DNA of 64,000 nt from JBEEFP01 sp041166085. Its GTDB lineage: Bacteria; Actinomycetota; Acidimicrobiia; Acidimicrobiales; JAFATL01. A program made the translations under genes and the position numbers. The notes beneath the pieces were generated by a model, which ran no database searches, was not told the DNA's origin, and saw only the letters and a list, made by a program, of their open reading frames with translations. Each line of letters begins with the position of its first letter. Positions within the stretch are counted from its first letter, which is position 1. Shown here piece by piece: positions 54,657-60,459 of the stretch. The stretch covers positions 54,366-118,365 of the forward strand of contig JBEEFP010000045.1 in NCBI GenBank assembly GCA_041166085.1, in the 5' to 3' direction.

Positions 54657-55939
54657 CCGAGGGCGCACCGACGCTCTCCACACCGCCCGGTGTGCCAGCC
54701 GACGATTTCGAGCGTCTTCTCGAAACCGGACGGCAGCGCGGCTCGCTCACGCCCGACGATCTGATGATGGTCCTCGAGGCGGTGGAACTGAGCCCCGAAC
54801 TGATCGACGCGGTCGTGCTGCGCGTGCGCGCCGACGGGATCATCTACGAAGACGACGAGGACACGGTCGAGGAGGACGACGAACCCACCACCGAGGTCCC
54901 CGTCGTCGCCGCGCCTGCCGCTCCGGCTGCGCGCGAGCCCCGCACACCACGCGCCCGGCCCGCGGCGCTCGACAAGCTCGAAGAGGCCGCCCAGGGCGGC
55001 GGACCGGGCTCCGATCCGGTGCGCATGTACCTCAAGGAGATCGGCAAGGTCCCGCTGCTCACGGGCGAGCAGGAGGTGTCCCTCGCCCGCCGCATCGAGG
55101 CAGGGCTGGCGGCGGCCGAGCGCATCGCCACCCTCGAGGACGAGTACGGCTCGTGCGCGGCCATTCCCCCCCAGACGCTGTTCGCCGAGGAGCGGGTGGT
55201 CACCGACGGGCTGGCGGCCAAGAGCCTGCTCATCGAGGCCAACCTGCGGCTCGTCGTCTCGATCGCCAAGCGCTACCGCAACCGCGGGCTGGCCTTCCTG
55301 GACCTCATCCAGGAGGGGAACCTCGGCCTCATGCGTGCGGTCGAGAAGTTCGACTACACGAAGGGCTTCAAGTTCTCGACGTACGCGACGTGGTGGATCC
55401 GTCAGGCCATCACCCGCGCCATCGCGGATCAGGCCCGCACCATCCGCATCCCCGTGCACATGGTCGAGACGATCAACAAGGTGGTCCGGGTGCAGCGTCA
55501 GACGCTGCAGGAGCTGGGCCGCGAGCCCACCATCGAGGAGCTGGCCCTACGGGTCGACATGGCGCCCGCGCGTGTGCGCGAGATCCTGCGCATCAACCAG
55601 GACACTGTGTCGCTCGAGCAGCCCATCGGCGACGAGGAGGACTTCTCGCTGTCCGACGTGATCGAGGACCAGGGCGCGGTCGTGCCGGCCGACGCGGCAG
55701 CGCGTGCCATGCTCAACGAGGCGGTCAAGCAGGCGTTGAGCGAGCTCTCGGATCGCGAGCAGAAGGTCGTGCGCCTGCGCTTCGGTCTCGACGACGGGCA
55801 GATGCGCACCCTCGAAGAGGTGGGCAAGGAGTTCGGCGTGACGCGCGAGCGCATCCGCCAGATCGAGTCGAAGACGCTGGCGAAGCTGCGCCACCCGATC
55901 CGCTCGCGGCGGCTGCGGGACTACCTCGACGACGTGTAG
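54653..55939 (+). CDS. sigA: Primary sigma factor (RpoD/SigA)
   Basis: A 428-residue sigma-70 protein. The N-terminus carries a region 1.1-like part and an acidic linker. Region 1.2 is PVRMYLKEIGKVPLLTGEQEV. Region 2 is IEANLRLVVSIAKRYRNRGLAFLDLIQEGNLGLMRAVEKFDYTKGFKFSTYATWWIRQAI, region 3 contains REPTIEELA, and region 4.2 is EVGKEFGVTRERIRQIESKTLAKLRHP. It should direct transcription from the TANNNT boxes seen in this window. ATG overlaps the dnaG stop. Confidence 0.96.
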   Translation: MTEGAPTLSTPPGVPADDFERLLETGRQRGSLTPDDLMMVLEAVELSPELIDAVVLRVRADGIIYEDDEDTVEEDDEPTTEVPVVAAPAAPAAREPRTPRARPAALDKLEEAAQGGGPGSDPVRMYLKEIGKVPLLTGEQEVSLARRIEAGLAAAERIATLEDEYGSCAAIPPQTLFAEERVVTDGLAAKSLLIEANLRLVVSIAKRYRNRGLAFLDLIQEGNLGLMRAVEKFDYTKGFKFSTYATWWIRQAITRAIADQARTIRIPVHMVETINKVVRVQRQTLQELGREPTIEELALRVDMAPARVREILRINQDTVSLEQPIGDEEDFSLSDVIEDQGAVVPADAAARAMLNEAVKQALSELSDREQKVVRLRFGLDDGQMRTLEEVGKEFGVTRERIRQIESKTLAKLRHPIRSRRLRDYLDDV

Positions 55940-56196
55940 GGCCCGGCGGTCGCCGAGCTCTCGCCGTTGCCACTGCCGCCGAACTTGTCCTCCACCACGT
56001 CCTTGGCCCGCTCCACGCCGAGGTCGACGACGGCACGAGCTTTGTCGGTTGCGACTTCGTAGGCGTCCGACCGCTTGACCTTGCGGACCATGCGGTTGAT
56101 CTGCTCGTACCGCTCCCGCCCCGCCATGGAGCCGAGGTAGTACCCGAGGGCGAAGCCGATCACCAAGCCGATGCGCAGTCTCATAAGGCTTGTCAT
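55921..56196 (-). CDS. YtxH-like small membrane protein
   Basis: A 91-residue protein. The N-terminus is a single membrane helix with Gly-rich packing (RIGLVIGFALGYYLGSMAGRERYEQIN) as in YtxH-like proteins, followed by a charged, coiled tail. No known activity. Its last 19 bases overlap the end of sigA. The alternative start is ATG 56184. Confidence 0.7.
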   Translation of the reverse strand: MTSLMRLRIGLVIGFALGYYLGSMAGRERYEQINRMVRKVKRSDAYEVATDKARAVVDLGVERAKDVVEDKFGGSGNGESSATAGPYTSSR

Positions 56197-56219
56197 ACCC
56201 CGCTGGGAGAATGTTCACC

Positions 56220-56867
56220 ATGGGGTACCGGGGGAAGCTGCGGGAGAGAGAAGCGGCGCGGGCGCTGCGGCGCCGGGGTGAGACGCTCCTCGACATCGCA
56301 GAGGCCCTGGGTGTGGCCAAGTCCTCCGTGTCCCTGTGGGTGCGCGACGTCGAGTTCGTGCCCCGACCCCGGGCGCGGGGCCGCCGCCGCGGGCCCAACG
56401 TCCTCCAACGCCGCAAGGCGGCCGAGATCGAGCGCCTCCTCGCCGAAGGCCGCGAACGCATCGGGGTCCTGGCCGAGCGGGAGTTCCTGGTGGCGGGCGC
56501 CGCGCTCTATGCCGGGGAGGGGGCGAAGGACCGGCTCAAATTCGCAAACACCAGCCCAGAGATGATCGGCTTCTTCTGTCGCTGGCTCCGTTACTTCTTC
56601 GAAGTCGACGAATCACGCCTGCGAGGTCAGATCTATCTGCACGAGGGTCTGGACATCGACGCGGCGACTGCGTGGTGGAGTGAGATCACTGGCATCCCGA
56701 CCATCCAATTTCGTCACCCGTATCGCGCCGTCGCCGATCCTTCCCTGCGCACGACGAAGCACGAGCGTGGTTGCGCCTACGTGATTTACGACTGTCGCGC
56801 GACCCATCGGGCCGTGATGGGCCTCGTGGAGGCGCTGCTAACGTCCCAACCCGCTATTCCGGGGTAG
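56220..56867 (+). CDS. HTH protein with LAGLIDADG-like domain
   Basis: A 215-residue protein (start ATG 56220 with GGGAGA upstream; ATG 56211 is an alternative). An N-terminal HTH (REREAARALRRRGETLLDIAEALGVAKSSVSLWVRDVEF) is followed by a basic linker. The domain beginning FLVAGAALYAGEGAKDRLKFANTSPEMIGFFCRWLRYFF resembles the fold of WhiA-like and homing-endonuclease LAGLIDADG proteins (the acidic EG replaces the DG of active enzymes). The stop codon lies inside tRNA-Asn: the last 10 bases are shared. Confidence 0.72.
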   Translation: MGYRGKLREREAARALRRRGETLLDIAEALGVAKSSVSLWVRDVEFVPRPRARGRRRGPNVLQRRKAAEIERLLAEGRERIGVLAEREFLVAGAALYAGEGAKDRLKFANTSPEMIGFFCRWLRYFFEVDESRLRGQIYLHEGLDIDAATAWWSEITGIPTIQFRHPYRAVADPSLRTTKHERGCAYVIYDCRATHRAVMGLVEALLTSQPAIPG

Positions 56868-56930
56868 CTCAATTGGCAGAGCATCTGACTGTTAATCAGA
56901 GGGTTCTGGGTTCGAGTCCCAGCCCCGGAG
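56858..56930 (+). tRNA. tRNA-Asn (GTT)
   Basis: A 73-base cloverleaf: acceptor TCCGGGG/CCCCGGA, D arm with AGCTCAATTGGCAGAGC, anticodon loop CTGTTAA (anticodon GTT), T arm GGGTTCGAGTCCC, discriminator G. CCA is not encoded. Its first ten bases overlap the end of the upstream coding sequence. Confidence 0.97.
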
Positions 56931-56936
56931 CTCCAC

Positions 56937-57362
56937 TCAGCGGTCGGCGGTGACCTTGTCGCCCGTGTCGGCGGCGGGCCGCAGGGTGTTGAGGAGTGCC
57001 GCCGCCCTGCCCTCGGGCTCGCTCACGATGGCGAGCAGCAGGTCGGTGGGCTCGATGGCGCTGCGCCCCTCGTCCTGGGCCGCGCCGAGGGCGCGGCCGA
57101 GGATGGCGTCGGCGCGGCGTGAGTACACCGGACGGCGGCGCGACGGTTTGGTGGACGTCGGCCCGACCGTGCGGCTGGCCTCGTAGCGCACCTGGCGGAC
57201 GGCGAAGCCCATCGCCCCGAGCACCTGCGCCGGCGTGCCCTCCTCGTCGGTCAGCAGGCCGAGCAGGAGGTGGGGCGTTCCCACAGCCTGGCGTCGGGCC
57301 CGTGCCTCCGCTTCGGCGGCGCGCAGGACCACCGACGCGTCTCTGGACAGCCATTTCGGCAC
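56937..57362 (-). CDS. Stand-alone Clp N-terminal domain protein
   Basis: A 141-residue protein. It contains the ClpA/ClpC-type N-domain (VVLRAAEAEARARRQAVGTPHLLLGLLTDEEG, then SAIEPTDLLLAIVSEPEG) and nothing else, so there is no ATPase. Such proteins may act as adaptor decoys for ClpC. The start at GTG 57362 is supported by TATCTT 7 bases upstream; an ATG 18 bases upstream is an alternative. Confidence 0.82.
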   Translation of the reverse strand: MPKWLSRDASVVLRAAEAEARARRQAVGTPHLLLGLLTDEEGTPAQVLGAMGFAVRQVRYEASRTVGPTSTKPSRRRPVYSRRADAILGRALGAAQDEGRSAIEPTDLLLAIVSEPEGRAAALLNTLRPAADTGDKVTADR

Positions 57363-57369
57363 GGCGGGG

Positions 57370-57375
57370 AAGATA
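57370..57375 (-). promoter_or_regulatory. -10 box of Clp N-domain gene (leaderless type)
   Basis: TATCTT on the minus strand lies 7 bases before GTG 57362. Confidence 0.45.
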
Positions 57376-57414
57376 CACATGGCCCCACGTCCCGCGGTGG
57401 ATACTGGCCGCGCC

Positions 57415-57487
57415 GGGCGCGTAGCTCAGTGGTCAGAGCAGAGGACTCATAATCCTTCGGTCGTAGGTTCGATCCCTACCGCGCCCA
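57415..57487 (+). tRNA. tRNA-Met (CAT)
   Basis: A 73-base cloverleaf: acceptor GGGCGCG/CGCGCCC, D arm TAGCTCAGTGGTCAGAGC, anticodon loop CTCATAA (CAT), T arm AGGTTCGATCCCT, discriminator A. CCA is not encoded. It is probably elongator tRNA-Met. CAT is also found in tRNA-Ile2 (lysidine-modified), which I cannot exclude. A GATACT sequence lies 9 bases upstream. It is followed by two more copies of its 3' half. Confidence 0.93.
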
Positions 57488-57646
57488 CTCACGAGGCGAG
57501 CCCTCTGCTGTCGCAGCGGCTCACCCGCACGTCCCTCGGTCGTAGGTTCGATCCCTGCCGCGCCCACTCACGAGGCGAGCCCCCTGCTGTCGCAGCGGCT
57601 CACCCGCACGTCCCTCGGTCGTAGGTTCGATCCCTACCGCGCCCAC
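57457..57646 (+). repeat. 79-bp tandem repeat of the tRNA-Met 3' half
   Basis: The T arm and 3' acceptor strand of tRNA-Met (from TCGGTCGTAGGTTCGATCCC) occur at 57457, 57536 and 57615, exactly 79 bases apart. They are joined by a conserved 47-base spacer with a small hairpin (GAGCC...CTGC...GCAG...GGCTC). The copies differ at two or three positions (one A/G in the T arm). There are about 2.4 units in all; the last ends in a C-rich stretch. This looks like duplication of a tRNA-end attachment site, or unequal crossing-over. Confidence 0.93.
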
Positions 57647-57709
57647 CCCCGCGCACCCCCCCCAAACCGCCCAAACCCACCCCCCGTGGTAATTCGTGCG
57701 CGCGGTGCG

Positions 57710-57715
57710 TAATGT
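57710..57715 (+). promoter_or_regulatory. -10 box of receiver-like gene
   Basis: TAATGT in the 124-bp gap after the tandem repeat. A leader of about 50 bases would end in GGGGACTGGGGACA before ATG 57771. Confidence 0.38.
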
Positions 57716-57770
57716 TCGGCCCTCGGCGACGTTGTCTGGGCGCAACCGGCCGGCGAGGGGACTGGGGACA

Positions 57771-58124
57771 ATGGCGATCACGACGCAAGTGTCTGATCTG
57801 ACGACCGACACGATCCGGGTGCTGGTGGCGGATGCCAGCGGACCCGGGCGGCTGCAGAGCAGACAGCAGTTGCAGGGCTCGGGCGGTTGCACCGTCGTGG
57901 CAGAGGCGGTCACGGCCAAGCAGGCCGTGGCCGTCGCCGCGTTCGAGCAGCCCGACGTCGTGGTGCTCCACCCGGAGCTTCCCAACGAGGACGGCATCGA
58001 CCTCGTGGCCGAGCTCGAGGCCCGGCTGCCGCGCACGGCGGTGCTCATCGACCTCGGCAACCCCGCCGGGCTGGCCGATGCGGTGCAGCGGGTGGCCCGA
58101 CCGGCCGCCCCCGGCTGGATCTGA
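57771..58124 (+). CDS. Pseudo-receiver domain protein
   Basis: A 117-residue protein with a receiver-like fold: IRVLVADASGPGRLQSR (first acidic cluster), then VTAKQAVAVAAFEQPDVVVLHPELPNEDGIDLVAELEARLP, in which the phosphoacceptor Asp of the usual LLD-x-x-MP is replaced by His (VVLHPELP). No clear switch Lys follows. It is therefore probably not phosphorylated and acts as a protein-protein module. No histidine kinase is adjacent. Confidence 0.72.
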   Translation: MAITTQVSDLTTDTIRVLVADASGPGRLQSRQQLQGSGGCTVVAEAVTAKQAVAVAAFEQPDVVVLHPELPNEDGIDLVAELEARLPRTAVLIDLGNPAGLADAVQRVARPAAPGWI

Positions 58125-58146
58125 TCCCCGAAGGGCTCTGTCCCGC

Positions 58147-58719
58147 TTAGAGCCCTTCGCCTTCGGCGCCCCAGTCGTCGGCCCGCTCGAGCAGCAGCCG
58201 GCTCACAGCCAGGCAGCGGTCGAGTACGTCGCAGAGCATCTCTTCGCCGGCCAGCACCCGGGCCAGAGATACCTGCTGCCGGGCCACGACTGTGAGGCGC
58301 CGCTCCGACGCGTCGGTTGCGTTCGGGAACGAGTCGCTGGCCGAGACCTCGAGGGGCAGCTCGATGCCCCCTACGCCCGCCAGGTCGATCGTGAGGCGGA
58401 GCAGGTCGGGTGGCTCCTTCAGCGGAGGGAGGGCCCACGTGAACACGAGGGGGAACTGGAACTCGTCGGGAGGGTCGGCGTCCTCGGGCAGCTCGAGCAC
58501 GAGGTCCTCGAAGGCGAGGAGCACCCGGGGGTCGACCTCGAGGGCGAGATGGAGGTCGAGCGGACCGCGGCAGCCTTCCTCGGGGTGGAGGTCGACCTCC
58601 CAGAGCTGGCGCAGCGAGTAGGTCTCGACGAAGTGGCGCTCGTCGTGCACGTGGAAGCCGTGGTCGACGGCGTGCTCCTTGATCTCGGCCACGTAGCCCG
58701 CGACATCGATAACAGCCAC
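58147..58719 (-). CDS. Hypothetical acidic protein
   Basis: A 190-residue acidic protein, mostly predicted beta and helix, with no membrane segment and no motif I recognise. The segment ETYSLRQLWEVDLHPEEGC, LPEDADPPDEFQFPLVFTW and the regular LDLHLALEVDPRVLLAFEDL are notable. The GTG start is 8 bases downstream of a TACGCT box located inside a long palindrome. Confidence 0.68.
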   Translation of the reverse strand: MAVIDVAGYVAEIKEHAVDHGFHVHDERHFVETYSLRQLWEVDLHPEEGCRGPLDLHLALEVDPRVLLAFEDLVLELPEDADPPDEFQFPLVFTWALPPLKEPPDLLRLTIDLAGVGGIELPLEVSASDSFPNATDASERRLTVVARQQVSLARVLAGEEMLCDVLDRCLAVSRLLLERADDWGAEGEGL

Positions 58720-58723
58720 TCGT

Positions 58724-58769
58724 CCTCAGCGTACAAGGGTCGCCTGGCGGCTCCCCTTGTTCGCTGAGG
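58724..58769. repeat. Palindrome 1 (promoter-embedded)
   Basis: CCTCAGCG and ACAAGGG on the left pair with CCCTTGT and CGCTGAGG on the right (15 bp with one T-T mismatch) around a 14-base loop. It contains the minus-strand -10 box of the gene at 58147-58719. Confidence 0.85.
58728..58733 (-). promoter_or_regulatory. -10 box of gene 58147-58719 (leaderless type)
   Basis: TACGCT on the minus strand is followed by 8 bases and GTG 58719. It lies inside palindrome 1. Confidence 0.42.
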
Positions 58770-58822
58770 CCTGGCTGTCATCGATGTGTTTCACATGGTT
58801 CGCTCGCTGACGCTCGCTCACT

Positions 58823-58868
58823 GTCATCCTGCGCCGAGGCGCCGGCGCCTTCGGCGCCAACGGATGAC
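58823..58868. repeat. Palindrome 2
   Basis: GTCATCC/GGATGAC outer stem encloses a GCGCCGA-GGCGCC...GGCGCC-TTCGGCG inner stem, so almost the whole 46 bases can fold. It has no coding meaning and no poly-T. Confidence 0.82.
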
Positions 58869-58869
58869 C

Positions 58870-58911
58870 GGCGGCCCAACCGAGGCGATGGGCCGCTCGG
58901 TTGGTGCCGCC
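58870..58911. repeat. Palindrome 3
   Basis: GGCGGC/GCCGCC outer and AACCGAG/CTCGGTT inner stems around a loop of about 11 bases. It follows palindrome 2 with one base between them. Confidence 0.82.
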
Positions 58912-58991
58912 GCTCCTGCCGGACCCGCTGGGCCGCGCTCGGCCGCTGGGCGCTCCTGCGGGACCCGCGCTCCGCGCTCGGCACCCCGGCC

Positions 58992-58997
58992 TACGGT
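58992..58997 (+). promoter_or_regulatory. -10 box of IMPase-like gene (leaderless type)
   Basis: TACGGT is followed by 6 bases and GTG 59004. Confidence 0.48.
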
Positions 58998-59003
58998 GAC
59001 GCG

Positions 59004-59765
59004 GTGGCCACGGACCTGATCGACGTGTTGCACGCCGTTGCTGACGCGGTGCACGGCGCGTTGGTGCAGCTCGACGATTGGAGCCTGGCCGGCACCAGGC
59101 CTGGGCAGTACCGCAGCGACCTGGCCGCCGACGAGGCCGCTCTCGCCGTGCTCGAGCGGGCCGGCCTGGGCGTGCTGAGCGAGGAGTCGGGGCTGCATCA
59201 CGCGGACCGCGGCGTGATCGTGGTCATGGATCCGGTGGACGGCTCCACCAACGCCGACCGGGGCATCCCCTGGTACGCGACCAGTCTGTGCGCGGTCGAC
59301 GGCGACGGACCGCTGGCCGCCGTCGTCGCCAACCAGGCCAGCGGGGTGCGTTTCGAAGCGGAGAGGGGGCGCGGCGCCCGCCTCGACGGGGTCCCCATCG
59401 CACCGAGCGGCTGTGAGCGCCTGGGCGACGCCATCGTCGGGCTCTCGGGCTACCCGCGCACGCACCTCGGCTGGCGTCAGTTCCGGGCCCTCGGCGCGGC
59501 CGCCCTCGACCTGTGCGCGGTGGCGGCCGGCACGCTCGACGCCTACATCGACTGCAGCGTCGACGCCCACGGCCCGTGGGACTACCTCGGGGGCGCCTTC
59601 GTGTGCCAGGAAGCAGGCGCGGCGGTCGCGGATCTGCACGGCCGGGACCTCGTCGCCCTCGCCCACGCCGACCGCCGGACGGTGCTGGCGGCCAACTCCG
59701 ACGCCCTCCTGACAGAGGTGTCCGAAGTGCGCAGAAAATTGGTTGACGGCGCCGCCGCGCCATGA
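59004..59765 (+). CDS. Inositol monophosphatase-family phosphatase
   Basis: A 253-residue protein. Family motifs: a GLGVLSEESGL segment with a metal-binding Glu, VVMDPVDGSTN (DPxDGST metal site), and the C-terminal GPWDYLGGAFVCQEAGAAV (WDxxG). It dephosphorylates inositol phosphate or a related sugar phosphate or PAP. In actinobacteria this activity can feed mycothiol or phosphoinositide synthesis. The end of the gene overlaps a candidate promoter of the downstream attenuator leader. Confidence 0.9.
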   Translation: MATDLIDVLHAVADAVHGALVQLDDWSLAGTRPGQYRSDLAADEAALAVLERAGLGVLSEESGLHHADRGVIVVMDPVDGSTNADRGIPWYATSLCAVDGDGPLAAVVANQASGVRFEAERGRGARLDGVPIAPSGCERLGDAIVGLSGYPRTHLGWRQFRALGAAALDLCAVAAGTLDAYIDCSVDAHGPWDYLGGAFVCQEAGAAVADLHGRDLVALAHADRRTVLAANSDALLTEVSEVRRKLVDGAAAP

Positions 59766-59771
59766 TCCGAT
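59735..59771 (+). promoter_or_regulatory. Candidate WhiB7-type promoter
   Basis: AAAATT (59735-59740) lies 2 bases before TTGACG (59743-59748), a good -35. TCCGAT (59766-59771) is at 17-base spacing as a weak -10. An AT-rich patch just upstream of -35 is the DNA feature bound by the WhiB7 AT-hook in mycobacteria. It lies in the 3' end of the phosphatase gene and gives a leader of about 360 bases to the whiB gene. Confidence 0.4.
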
Positions 59772-59854
59772 AGCCGAACCGGCGTCTGCCGGCGACCGAG
59801 CATGCAATCATCCGCATGAGCCAACAGAGTCTGCGAACGGAGGAAGCGAACACG

Positions 59855-60031
59855 ATGGCAAGCACCACGCGCACGACCACCGCCATGGGCATGTCCCAGG
59901 CAGCCGCGCGCGGCTACGTGCATGTCCATGCCGTGACGCCGATTGCCGGCTCCGAGGGGTGCCAGTCGTGGAAGTTCCGCAAGAACGACGGCACCAGGCG
60001 GCCAAAGGACCCAGGAGACAGCGCTGGCTGA
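59855..60031 (+). CDS. Leader peptide of the whiB7-like gene (upstream ORF)
   Basis: A 58-residue ORF, MASTTRTTTAMGMSQAAARGYVHVH at the start, with the Shine-Dalgarno GGAGGA (59839-59844). Its Thr/Arg-rich start and basic end (WKFRKNDGTRRPKDP) lack any domain. The stop codon 60029-60031 is the loop of a 7-bp hairpin and the ORF runs through the 5' arm of a long competing stem. Translation of this ORF should therefore control downstream folding. ATG 59816 is an alternative start. Confidence 0.6.
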   Translation: MASTTRTTTAMGMSQAAARGYVHVHAVTPIAGSEGCQSWKFRKNDGTRRPKDPGDSAG

Positions 60032-60066
60032 GCCAGCGAAGACTCCAGAAGGGCCCAAAGGCCGCC
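59997..60066 (+). promoter_or_regulatory. Antiterminator stem of whiB7-like attenuator
   Basis: GGCGGCC (59997-60003) is fully complementary to GGCCGCC (60060-60066). An AAA/AAA internal loop is then followed by GG-x-CCC (60007-60012) pairing with GGG-x-CC (60051-60056). Inside are GGAG/CTCC (60014-60017 with 60043-60046) and CGCTGGC-TGA-GCCAGCG (60022-60038). The 3' arm covers six of the nine bases of the terminator 5' arm, so the two folds exclude each other. Confidence 0.65.
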
Positions 60067-60088
60067 GGGAAACCCCGGCGGCTTTTTT
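60061..60088 (+). terminator. Intrinsic terminator in the whiB7-like leader
   Basis: GCCGCCGGG (60061-60069), loop AAAC, CCCGGCGGC (60074-60082), then TTTTTT (60083-60088). Nine G-C pairs and a six-T run make this the cleanest intrinsic terminator in the window. It lies 53 bases upstream of the whiB7-like start codon. Confidence 0.9.
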
Positions 60089-60141
60089 GTTGCTCGATCG
60101 TCGGGAGACGACCGGTCCAAACCATGAGGGGAGAGGGCGAC

Positions 60142-60459
60142 ATGTTCGCCAACCAGGAAGCAGCGTTCATCGAGGAGCTGGCCCCGGAGATCGACTGGTC
60201 GCGGGCGCGGTGCCGTGACGGTGCCGCCACCATGACGGCTCTGTTCTTCTCCGAGCAGCTCGACGACATCGCGCGGGCAAAGCAGATCTGCACCAAGTGC
60301 CCGCTCATCGAGGAGTGCCTGGCGGGGGCACTTGCTCGGCGCGAGCCGTGGGGCGTGTGGGGTGGTCAGCTGTTCCAGAACGGCAAGGTGCTGGCGTTCA
60401 AGCGGAAGCGGGGGCGTCCGCCCAAGAACCCCACCGAGCGCGATCAGCTGACGGCGTAA
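60142..60459 (+). CDS. WhiB7-like transcriptional regulator
   Basis: A 105-residue Wbl protein. Cysteines at 24, 50, 53 and 59 match the C-xn-C-x2-C-x5-C cluster that holds the 4Fe-4S centre. The PWGVWGG turn (69-75) binds region 4 of the primary sigma factor in known Wbl proteins. The C-terminal KRKRGRPPKNP contains an AT-hook (RGRPPK, 90-95), the hallmark of WhiB7, the antibiotic-resistance regulator of actinobacteria. ATG 60142 has GGGGAGAGGG upstream; ATG 60124 is possible. The upstream leader with ORF and terminator agrees with WhiB7-type control. Its last 16 bases overlap the convergent sigma gene. Confidence 0.82.
   Translation: MFANQEAAFIEELAPEIDWSRARCRDGAATMTALFFSEQLDDIARAKQICTKCPLIEECLAGALARREPWGVWGGQLFQNGKVLAFKRKRGRPPKNPTERDQLTA

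Noticed and set aside
57415..57487. tRNA-Ile2 (CAT, lysidine-modified)
   Set aside because: The anticodon alone cannot distinguish it. The anticodon stem-loop (GGACTCATAATCC) looks more like elongator tRNA-Met. A tilS/tRNA set from the whole genome would decide.
57457..57646. CRISPR array
   Set aside because: Only 2.4 units are present, the 'spacers' are identical, and the repeat is the 3' half of a tRNA. No cas genes are in the window.
58801..58990. A small coding gene in the palindrome-rich gap
   Set aside because: Open frames here are Arg/Pro/Ala-rich with no start signal. The DNA is dominated by inverted repeats.
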